Shown: piece by piece, positions 51,007 to 58,886 of the stretch
Numbering within the stretch: position 1 is the first letter of the stretch
Layout of the letters: the number at the start of each line of letters is the position of its first letter
Origin: Pseudomonas reidholzensis
Lineage (GTDB): Bacteria; Pseudomonadota; Gammaproteobacteria; Pseudomonadales; Pseudomonadaceae
Reading direction: 5' to 3'
Assembly: GCF_900536025.1 (NCBI RefSeq)
Contig: NZ_UNOZ01000031.1
Span: 124,001 to 188,000 of the forward strand
DNA length: 64,000 nt
Notes under the pieces: generated by a model
Database searches by the model: none
What the model saw: the letters and a program-made list of their open reading frames with translations, nothing else
Told to the model about the DNA's origin: nothing
Translations under genes and position numbers: made by a program

Positions 51007-54000
51007 TTAGTTCACCCAGACCCGCGCATTGCGGAACATGCGCATCCAGGCCGCGTCTTCCTGCCACTCGTCCGGACGCCACGAGTTCTGCACGGCGCGG
51101 AACACACGCTCCGGGTGCGGCATCATGATCGTCACACGGCCGTCGCGGCTGGTCAGGCCGGTGATCCCGCGTGGCGAACCGTTCGGGTTGGCCGGGTAGC
51201 GTTCAGTGACCTTGCCGTGGTTGTCGACGAAGCGCAGTGCCACGCAGCCGGACTGGTCGGCCTGGAGCAATGCATCCTGGCTGGCGAACTCGGCATGGCC
51301 TTCACCGTGGGCAATGGCGATCGGCATGTGCGAACCGGCCATGCCCTGCAGGAAGATCGAGTTGGACTTCTGTACCTCGACCATCGCCACGCGCGCCTCG
51401 AACTGCTCCGAGCGGTTACGCACGAAGTGCGGCCAGTACTCGGTGCCCGGGATCAGCTCGTGCAGGTTGGACATCATCTGGCAACCGTTGCACACACCCA
51501 GGGTGAAGCTGTCGGTACGCTCGAAGAAGGCCTGGAAGGCATCGCGAGCACGGCTGTTGAACAGCGCCGACTTGGCCCAGCCCTCACCGGCACCGAGCAC
51601 GTCACCGTAGGAGAAACCACCGCAGGCGACCAGGCCCTTGAAGGCGTCCAGGTCGACGCGACCGGCGAGGATATCGCTCATGTGCACGTCGATGGCGTTG
51701 AAGCCGGCACGGTCGAACGCTGCCGCCATCTCGACCTGGCCGTTGACGCCCTGCTCACGCAGGACCGCCACTTGCGGACGCACGTCCTTCTTGATGTACG
51801 GCGCGGCGATGTCCTGGTTGACGTCGAAGCCGAGCTTGACGCTCAGGCCCGGGTTGTCTTCCTCGAGCAGGCCGTCGTACTCCTGATCGGCGCAGTCGAC
51901 GTTGTCGCGCAGGCGCTGGATCTGGTAGCTGGTTTCTGCCCACTGACGCTGCAGCAGGCGACGGTCGCCCTTGAACAGCTCTTCACCGGCCAGCTTGATG
52001 AGCACTTCGCCGTTGTTGATCGGCTGACCGATCACCGCGACGCAGTCTTCACCCAGGCCAGCGGCGCTGAACTGTGCCAGCACGTCCGGCGTGGCGTCCT
52101 GACGTACCTGGATCACCGCACCGAGCTCTTCGTTGAAGAGGATGGCGCTGACTTTCTCTGGCTTGCTGGTCAGGGTGTCCAGTTCCAGGTCAAGGCCGCA
52201 GTGGCCGGCGAAGGCCATTTCCAGCGCGGTGGTCAGCAGGCCGCCGTCGGAACGGTCGTGGTAGGCCAGCAGGTGACCGTCGGCGTTGAGGCCCTGGATC
52301 ACGGCGAAGAAGGCCTTGAGGTCTTCAGCGTCGTCGACGTCAGGCGCTTGCGCACCGAGCTTGCCGTGGGTCTGGGCCAGGATCGAGGCGCCCATGCGGT
52401 TCTTGCCGCGGCCCAGGTCGATCAGGATCAGGTCGGTTTCGCCCTTGTCCATGCGCAGTTGCGGGGTCAGGGTCTTGCGGATATCGACGACCGGGGCGAA
52501 GCCGCTGACGATCAGCGACATCGGCGAGGTGACGCTCTTCTCGGCGCCCTCTTCGCTCCACTGGGTCTTCATCGACATGGAGTCCTTGCCCACCGGAATG
52601 GTCAGGCCCAGCTCAGGGCACAGCTCCATGCCGACGGCCTTGACCGTGTCGTACAGACGCGCGTCTTCGCCCGGGTGGCCGGCAGCGGACATCCAGTTGG
52701 CCGACAGCTTGATGTCGGACAGCTTGCCGATGTGCGCGGCGGCCAGGTTGGTCAGGGTCTCGCCGATCGCCATGCGGCCCGAGGCCGGGGCGTCGAGCAG
52801 GGCCAGCGGGGTACGCTCGCCCAGTGCCATGGCTTCGCCGCTGTAGACGTCGAAGCTGGTGGCGGTAACGGCGCAGTCGGCCACCGGTACCTGCCACGGG
52901 CCGACCATCTGGTCGCGGGCAACCAGGCCGGTGATGGTGCGGTCGCCGATGGTGATCAGGAAGCTCTTGCTGGCCACCGCCGGGTGACGCAGGACACGCT
53001 CGACCGAGTCGCTCAGTTGCAGCGTGCTCGGGTCGAAGTCATCGCCCAGCTCGGCTTCGCGGGTCACCGAACGGTGCATGCGCGGCGGCTTGCCCAGCAG
53101 CACGTCGAGTGGCATGTCCACCGGGGTGTTGCTGAAGTGGCTGTCGGTCACGGTCAGGTGCGGCTCTGCGGTGGCTTCACCGACCACGGCGAACGGGCAA
53201 CGCTCGCGCTCGCAGATGGCCTTGAAACGCTCGAAGTCGGCAGCATCGACTGCCATCACGTAACGTTCCTGCGACTCGTTGCTCCAGATCTCGTGCGGGG
53301 CCATGCCCGGCTCGTCGTTGGGCACGTTGCGCAGTTCGAAGCGGCCACCACGGCCACCGTCGTTGACCAGCTCCGGGAAGGCGTTGGAAATACCGCCCGC
53401 GCCGACGTCATGGATGAAGGCGATCGGGTTCTGGTCGCCGAGCTGCCAGCAGCGGTCGATGACCTCCTGGCAGCGGCGTTCCATTTCCGGGTTTTCGCGC
53501 TGTACCGAGGCGAAGTCGAGGTCTGCCGAGCTGGCACCAGTGGCCACCGACGACGCGGCGCCGCCGCCCAGGCCGATCAGCATGGCCGGGCCGCCGAGCA
53601 CGATCAGCTTGGCGCCAACGGTGATCTCGGCCTTCTGCACGTGGTCTTCACGGATGTTGCCCAGGCCGCCCGCCAGCATGATCGGCTTGTGGTAGCCGCG
53701 CACTTCTTCACCGTGCGGGGTGTTGATCGACTGCTCGAAGGTACGGAAGTAGCCGGTCAGTGCCGGACGACCGAACTCGTTGTTGAACGCCGCGCCGCCG
53801 AGGGGGCCGTCGACCATGATGTCGAGGGCGGTAACGATCCGCTCTGGCTTGCCGTAAGGCTTTTCCCATGGCTGTTCGAAGCCTGGGATACGCAGGTTGG
53901 ACACGGTGAAACCGGTCAGGCCAGCCTTGGGCTTGGCACCGCGGCCGGTCGCGCCTTCGTCACGGATCTCGCCACCGGAACCGGTAGAGGCACCGGAGAA

Positions 54001-54906
54001 CGGCGAAATGGCGGTCGGGTGGTTGTGCGTCTCGACCTTCATGAGGATGTGCACCGGCTCCTGCACCGCACCGTACTGGCGGGTTTCAGGGTTCGGGAAG
54101 AAGCGCCCGGCGACGCTACCGACGATCACCGAGGCGTTGTCCTTGTAAGCCGACAACACGCCTTCGCTGTGCATCTGGTAGGTGTTCTTGATCATGCCGA
54201 ACAGGCTTTTTTCCTGCGACTGGCCATCAATATCCCAACTGGCGTTGAAGATCTTGTGCCGGCAGTGCTCGGAGTTGGCCTGGGCGAACATCATCAGTTC
54301 GATGTCGTTGGGGTTGCGCTTGAGGCCCTGGAAGGCCGCTACCAGGTAGTCGACTTCGTCTTCGGCCAGGGCCAGGCCCAGGTCGATGTTGGCTTGCGCC
54401 AGGGCGGCACGGCCGCCGGCAAGCACGTCGACCGAAGTCATCGGCTTGGGCTGGGCGTGGCTGAACAGGTCGCTCGCCTCTTCCAGACGGGCCAGGACAC
54501 GCTGGGTCATGCGGTCGTGCAGCTCGGCGGCGATCAGTGCGGCATCGGCATCGCTGACGCTGCCGGCAACGTAGTAGGCGATACCACGTTCCAGCCGGTG
54601 GATGTTCTGCAGGCCGCAGTTGTGGGCGATGTCGCTGGCCTTGCTGGCCCAGGGCGAAATCGTGCCCAGGCGCGGGACCACCAGGAACAGGCGGCCGTTT
54701 GGCTCCTGCACCGGTACGCTCGGGCCGTACTTGAGCAGACGGGCCAGCACCTGCTGCTGGTCAGCGGTCAGCTCACCGTCGACTTCGGCGAAGTGGGCGA
54801 ATTCGGCATACAAGCCGGTAACAGCGGGGACTTTCTGGCTCAGTTGCTCGAGTAGCTTACCGTGGCGAAAGGCAGAAAGGGCAGGAGCGCCGCGCAGGAT
54901 CAACAT
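51007..54906 (-). CDS. purL: phosphoribosylformylglycinamidine synthase PurL
   Basis: Fourth step of purine synthesis, FGAR to FGAM with ATP and glutamine. It is 1299 residues, the full large-type enzyme: an N-terminal PurS-like domain, two AIRS-type ATP-binding halves (NHPTAISPFSGASTGSGGEI, then VGKDSMSMKT) and a C-terminal glutaminase. The glutaminase cysteine is in LGVCNGCQMMSNL and the histidine/glutamate in AHGEGHAEF. The ATG at 54906 opens MLILRGAPALSAFRHGKLLE. A long open frame on the opposite strand is a GC-driven shadow. Confidence 0.97.
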   Translation of the reverse strand: MLILRGAPALSAFRHGKLLEQLSQKVPAVTGLYAEFAHFAEVDGELTADQQQVLARLLKYGPSVPVQEPNGRLFLVVPRLGTISPWASKASDIAHNCGLQNIHRLERGIAYYVAGSVSDADAALIAAELHDRMTQRVLARLEEASDLFSHAQPKPMTSVDVLAGGRAALAQANIDLGLALAEDEVDYLVAAFQGLKRNPNDIELMMFAQANSEHCRHKIFNASWDIDGQSQEKSLFGMIKNTYQMHSEGVLSAYKDNASVIVGSVAGRFFPNPETRQYGAVQEPVHILMKVETHNHPTAISPFSGASTGSGGEIRDEGATGRGAKPKAGLTGFTVSNLRIPGFEQPWEKPYGKPERIVTALDIMVDGPLGGAAFNNEFGRPALTGYFRTFEQSINTPHGEEVRGYHKPIMLAGGLGNIREDHVQKAEITVGAKLIVLGGPAMLIGLGGGAASSVATGASSADLDFASVQRENPEMERRCQEVIDRCWQLGDQNPIAFIHDVGAGGISNAFPELVNDGGRGGRFELRNVPNDEPGMAPHEIWSNESQERYVMAVDAADFERFKAICERERCPFAVVGEATAEPHLTVTDSHFSNTPVDMPLDVLLGKPPRMHRSVTREAELGDDFDPSTLQLSDSVERVLRHPAVASKSFLITIGDRTITGLVARDQMVGPWQVPVADCAVTATSFDVYSGEAMALGERTPLALLDAPASGRMAIGETLTNLAAAHIGKLSDIKLSANWMSAAGHPGEDARLYDTVKAVGMELCPELGLTIPVGKDSMSMKTQWSEEGAEKSVTSPMSLIVSGFAPVVDIRKTLTPQLRMDKGETDLILIDLGRGKNRMGASILAQTHGKLGAQAPDVDDAEDLKAFFAVIQGLNADGHLLAYHDRSDGGLLTTALEMAFAGHCGLDLELDTLTSKPEKVSAILFNEELGAVIQVRQDATPDVLAQFSAAGLGEDCVAVIGQPINNGEVLIKLAGEELFKGDRRLLQRQWAETSYQIQRLRDNVDCADQEYDGLLEEDNPGLSVKLGFDVNQDIAAPYIKKDVRPQVAVLREQGVNGQVEMAAAFDRAGFNAIDVHMSDILAGRVDLDAFKGLVACGGFSYGDVLGAGEGWAKSALFNSRARDAFQAFFERTDSFTLGVCNGCQMMSNLHELIPGTEYWPHFVRNRSEQFEARVAMVEVQKSNSIFLQGMAGSHMPIAIAHGEGHAEFASQDALLQADQSGCVALRFVDNHGKVTERYPANPNGSPRGITGLTSRDGRVTIMMPHPERVFRAVQNSWRPDEWQEDAAWMRMFRNARVWVN

Positions 54907-55241
54907 CGTCGGGACAGCCTCAGGAAGGGGTGTGCTTAGAGGCCGTGCATTCTAGCGTAATTCGAGCGGTTTCGGCACCCGCTCGACACCAATGCTGCCG
55001 GGCGGCGGAACCGGACTCCGAGGTCAAAAAATAACGTCACTTTTTACGTCAGGCGCAAACCCTGCAGGAGCGGCTTTACCCGTCAGAAGGGTCATGCGCC
55101 AAGCACCGTATCTGTGGGCAAACCCGCCCCCACAAGGGCCTGGCCGGGGTCGGCGAGGTCGATTCGGCCATAAACCGCTAGCAGACAAGCCACTTATTGT
55201 CGAGATATGGCAGGCGCGGCCCTTTGCGTATACTGCAACCT
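54907..55241. other. intergenic region between purL and mltF
   Basis: 335 bp between divergent genes. It should hold both promoters; purL in pseudomonads may be under PurR-like control, but no clear operator was seen. A degenerate single REP-like stretch (AGGAGCGGCTTTACCCGTC, around 55067-55085) and a second near 55110-55138 (GTGGGCAAACCCGCCCCCAC) are present. No gene. Confidence 0.5.
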
Positions 55242-56699
55242 ATGTTCGCCCACACTGCTTTGCGCCAGCGTTGCGCCAGATGGCTCTTCGCAACCGGACT
55301 CTTCCTGATGCTCGGTGCCTGTGTTGAAAAACCCAGCACACTCGAGCGCGTCAAGGAGGACGGTGTGCTGCGCGTGATAACCCGCAACAGCCCGGCCACC
55401 TACTTCCAGGATCGCAACGGCGAAACCGGCTTCGAATACGAGCTGGTCAAGCGTTTTGCCGATGACCTGGGGGTGAAGCTGGAGATTGAGACCGCCGACA
55501 ATATCGACGAAATGTTCAACCAGCTGGGCAAGCCGTCCGGCCCGGTATTGGCCGCGGCGGGCCTGGTGAGTAGCGAAAAGCGCGTCACCCAGGCGAAATT
55601 CTCCCACCCGTACCTGGAAGTCACGCCGCAGGTCATCTACCGCAACGGTCGTTCGCGGCCGACCCAGGCCAAGGGCCTGCTCGGCAAAAAGATCATGGTG
55701 CTCAAGGGCAGCAGCCACGCCGAACAGCTGGCGACACTTAAAAGGCAGTTTCCCACGCTGGAATACGAAGAGTCCGACGCGGTTGAAGTGGTCGACCTGC
55801 TGCGCATGGTCGACGAGGGGCAGATCGACCTGACCCTGGTCGACTCCAACGAGCTGGCCATGAACCAGGTCTACTTCCCCAACGTGCGCGTGGCCTTCGA
55901 CCTCGGCGACACCCGTGACCAGCGTTGGGCGGTGGCCGCCGGGGAAGACAACAGCCTGCTCAACGAGGTCAACGAGTTTCTCGACAAGGCGCAGAAGAAC
56001 GGCACCTTGCAGCGCCTCAAGGACCGTTACTACGGGCATGTCGACGTGCTCGGCTATGTCGGTGCCTACACCTTTGCCCAGCACCTGCAGCAGCGCCTGC
56101 CCAAGTACGAAAAGCACTTCAAGGTCTCGGCCAAGGTCGAGGAAGTCGATTGGCGCCTGCTGGCGGCGATCGGTTACCAGGAGTCGATGTGGCAACCCGA
56201 AGTCACCTCCAAGACCGGTGTGCGCGGCCTGATGATGCTCACCCAGCGCACCGCCCAGGCCATGGGCGTGTCCAACCGCCTGGACCCCAAGCAGAGCATT
56301 ACCGGCGGCGCCAAGTACTTCATGCTGGTCAAGGCGCAGCTCGACGACAGCATCAAGGAGCCGGACCGCACCTGGTTCGCCCTGGCGGCCTACAACGTCG
56401 GCAGCGGTCACCTGGAAGACGCGCGCACCCTGGCCAAGCGTGAGAAGCTCAACCCGAACAAATGGCTGGACGTGAAGAAGATGCTTCCGCGCCTGTCGCA
56501 GAAGCAGTGGTTCAGCAAGACCAAGTACGGCTATGCGCGCGGCGGCGAGCCGGTGCATTTCGTGGCCAACATCCGCCGTTACTACGACATCCTGACCTGG
56601 GTGACCCAGCCGCAGCTCGAAGGCCAGGTGGCCGAGGGCAACCTGCATGTGCCAGGGGTCAACAAGGACAAGCCGGCGGAGCAGTCGCCGCCGATGTAG
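55242..56699 (+). CDS. mltF: membrane-bound lytic murein transglycosylase F
   Basis: Cleaves peptidoglycan strands to 1,6-anhydromuropeptides. The 485-residue protein has a lipoprotein signal (LFLMLGAC, about 20-27). A solute-binding type 3 regulatory domain (about 40-260) is followed by a lysozyme-like SLT domain with catalytic glutamate in AIGYQESMWQPE, GVRGLMMLT and ALAAYNVGSGHLEDA. The ATG at 55242 has no clear Shine-Dalgarno site, but the downstream signal peptide fits it. Confidence 0.94.
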   Translation: MFAHTALRQRCARWLFATGLFLMLGACVEKPSTLERVKEDGVLRVITRNSPATYFQDRNGETGFEYELVKRFADDLGVKLEIETADNIDEMFNQLGKPSGPVLAAAGLVSSEKRVTQAKFSHPYLEVTPQVIYRNGRSRPTQAKGLLGKKIMVLKGSSHAEQLATLKRQFPTLEYEESDAVEVVDLLRMVDEGQIDLTLVDSNELAMNQVYFPNVRVAFDLGDTRDQRWAVAAGEDNSLLNEVNEFLDKAQKNGTLQRLKDRYYGHVDVLGYVGAYTFAQHLQQRLPKYEKHFKVSAKVEEVDWRLLAAIGYQESMWQPEVTSKTGVRGLMMLTQRTAQAMGVSNRLDPKQSITGGAKYFMLVKAQLDDSIKEPDRTWFALAAYNVGSGHLEDARTLAKREKLNPNKWLDVKKMLPRLSQKQWFSKTKYGYARGGEPVHFVANIRRYYDILTWVTQPQLEGQVAEGNLHVPGVNKDKPAEQSPPM

Positions 56700-56710
56700 T
56701 GCCAGTTGTC

Positions 56711-56804
56711 GCCTCTTCGCGGGGCAAGCCCGCTCCCACAGGGACCGCGCTAGTCTTCAGTACTGCTGCATACCTGTGGGAGCGGGCTTGCCCCGCGAAG
56801 AGGC
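56711..56804. repeat. REP pair (REPIN), perfect 32-bp arms
   Basis: Arms at 56711-56742 and 56773-56804 are exact reverse complements (GCCTCTTCGCGGGGCAAGCC core). Lies between the convergent ends of mltF and tadA, where it may also stop both transcripts. Confidence 0.9.
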
Positions 56805-56827
56805 CCTGCCCGACCAACGCCGATCTG

Positions 56828-57307
56828 TCAGCCCTTGGCCCGCCGGGCCTTGAAGAACTCACTGAGTATCTGCCCGCACGCCTCGGCCAGCACCCCGCCC
56901 TCATACAGCACCCGATGGTTGAGGAACCCCTGGGTAAAGAACTGCCCCTGGCTCTGCACGATCCCCGCCTTGGGCTCCAGCGCGCCATACACCACCCGCG
57001 CCACCCGCGAATGGACGATCAGGCCCGCACACATGCTGCACGGCTCCAGGGTCACGTACAGCGTGCTGCCCGGCAGCCGATAATTGCTGGCCGCCTTGGC
57101 TGCCGCGCGAATCGCCACCATCTCGGCATGCGCACTGGGGTCGCTGTCGACGATGGGTCGGTTGAAGCCACTGCCCAGCACCTGGCCGTGCTGCACCAGC
57201 ACCGCGCCCACCGGCACCTCGCCCAACGCCGCGCCTTCGGCGGCCAACTGCAGGGCCAGGCGCATGAATTCCTCATCCCGGCTGCGATCAATGATCTGTG
57301 GGCGCAT
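56828..57307 (-). CDS. tadA: tRNA-specific adenosine deaminase TadA
   Basis: Converts wobble A34 of tRNA-Arg(ACG) to inosine. The 159 residues contain the zinc/proton-shuttle motif SAHAEM and the PCSMC zinc cysteines in TLEPCSMCAGLIVHSRV. VYGALEPKAGIVQSQGQFF follows. Its start codon overlaps the stop of the copper oxidase gene, so both are probably on one transcript. Confidence 0.95.
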   Translation of the reverse strand: MRPQIIDRSRDEEFMRLALQLAAEGAALGEVPVGAVLVQHGQVLGSGFNRPIVDSDPSAHAEMVAIRAAAKAASNYRLPGSTLYVTLEPCSMCAGLIVHSRVARVVYGALEPKAGIVQSQGQFFTQGFLNHRVLYEGGVLAEACGQILSEFFKARRAKG

Positions 57308-58689
57308 CAGACCACCGCAATCGCGGCCATCAGGCCGGTTTCCATGTGGTCGATGACATGGCAGTGGAACATCCAGGTACCGGGGTTATCCGCCACCAGC
57401 GCCACCTGCGCGCGTTCGTTCTTGCCCAACAGGTAGGTATCGGTAAACCACGGCTCGACGATCTTGTGGCGATTGGAGCCGATCACCTTGAAACTCATGC
57501 CGTGCAAATGGATCGGGTGCTGGTACTGGGTCATGTTCTTCAGCTCGAAGATGTAGCTCTTGCCCTTCTCCAGGGTAGCGATTGGCCGGTCGGCACAGGT
57601 CTTGTCGGTGATGTCCCAGGCCTTGCCGTTGATCTGCCACAGGCTCGGCGGCCGGCCGCTGTCGGTGTCGACCGAGACCTTGCCGACCCACTCGAAGTTG
57701 AAGTTGATCTTCTCGGCATTCTCCAGGTCCGGCTCGGCAATCGGGTTGGCCGGCAAGGCCTTGGGCCAGTCGCCCGGCGCCTCGCTGCTGGCCACCGAAC
57801 GCAGGGTACCGAGGCGCACGAAGCCGTCGCGCAGGGAAATTTCTTCGCCAGGCTCGGGGATGCGGATCGCCAGGCAGATACGCATGCCCGGGCCCAGCCA
57901 ATAGTCGTCCTCGAGCGGGCGCGGCGTCACCGGGTTGCCGTCCAGCGCATAGATCATCGCCTCGCAATTGCCGCGCAGGTTGAGGCGGTAGGTCCAGGTG
58001 TTGTCGAGGTTGAGCAGGCGCACCCGCACCACCTGCCCGGCGGGCAGTTCGGTGACCGCGTCGGCCTGGCCATTGATGGTGATCAGGCGTCCGGCGGTGC
58101 CATTGCGCGCCGCCTCACGGGGAATGCTGAACGGCAGCCAGGCGCCCTGCTCGTCGACATGCCAGTTTTTCAGGCTCAGCGTGCGCTCATGCTGGAAGCC
58201 GGTGGGCTCGCGTTCTTCGACGATCAGCGGGCCGACCAAGCCGCGGCCGAGCTCTTCGGAGCTGCTGACATGCGGGTGGTACCAGTAGCTGCCGGCGTCT
58301 GGCACGCGGAACTTGTAGTCGAAGAACTCGCCCGGCTTGACCGGCAGCTGCGACACGTAAGGCACGCCGTCCATTTCCAGCGGCAGGCGGATGCCGTGCC
58401 AATGAATGGTGGTTTCCACCGGCAGGTGGTTGATGAAGCGCACCCGCAGCCAGGTGCCCTGGCGCACCCGCAGCTCGGTGCCCGGCGCCGACGGGCCGAA
58501 GGCCCAGGCCTCGGTCTTGAAGCCCGCCACCAGCTCGACCTCGAGCGGCGCGGCGATCAGTTCATAGTCATGCCCGGCATTCTCGTCCTCGACCTTGCCC
58601 AGCCAATAGCGCGCTGCGCCTCCAGCGCCCAGGCCAACCACGACCAGGCCGGTGAGGCCCTTGAGCATTTGTCGACGGGTAAAGGACAT
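57307..58689 (-). CDS. Tat-exported multicopper oxidase
   Basis: Periplasmic copper oxidase of 460 residues. A Tat signal (SFTRRQMLKGLTGLVVVGLG) precedes three cupredoxin domains. Copper motifs are HWHG (H96, H98), YHPH (H138, H140), HPIHLHG and HCHVIDHM near the C-terminus, so all four copper sites appear intact. It resembles copper-tolerance or laccase-type oxidases; the natural substrate (Cu(I), phenols or Mn) is unknown. The start at 58689 is fixed by the signal peptide. Confidence 0.9.
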   Translation of the reverse strand: MSFTRRQMLKGLTGLVVVGLGAGGAARYWLGKVEDENAGHDYELIAAPLEVELVAGFKTEAWAFGPSAPGTELRVRQGTWLRVRFINHLPVETTIHWHGIRLPLEMDGVPYVSQLPVKPGEFFDYKFRVPDAGSYWYHPHVSSSEELGRGLVGPLIVEEREPTGFQHERTLSLKNWHVDEQGAWLPFSIPREAARNGTAGRLITINGQADAVTELPAGQVVRVRLLNLDNTWTYRLNLRGNCEAMIYALDGNPVTPRPLEDDYWLGPGMRICLAIRIPEPGEEISLRDGFVRLGTLRSVASSEAPGDWPKALPANPIAEPDLENAEKINFNFEWVGKVSVDTDSGRPPSLWQINGKAWDITDKTCADRPIATLEKGKSYIFELKNMTQYQHPIHLHGMSFKVIGSNRHKIVEPWFTDTYLLGKNERAQVALVADNPGTWMFHCHVIDHMETGLMAAIAVV

Positions 58690-58886
58690 CGGTGCGGGTA
58701 CCTCGTTATACGCGATCAGTCTGCCAGCAGCGGCTGGCGAGGAAGGGCGAATACGATACACCTGCAAGTGAGAAAGATTAAGTGAAGAGTGCCCACCAGC
58801 CCGGCGCCTGGCCCAGACATATGTAACACCCGAGCCGTGCCGAACGGCCCATCCTGAGCCCTCCCCACCCACCGCAGGAGAGGCTC

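Noticed and set aside
50740..54855. 1371-codon open frame on the plus strand opposite purL
   Set aside because: Low-complexity translation rich in D, H, A, V and Q with no recognisable domain; purL on the other strand is complete and conserved. It is a shadow of GC-rich codon bias.
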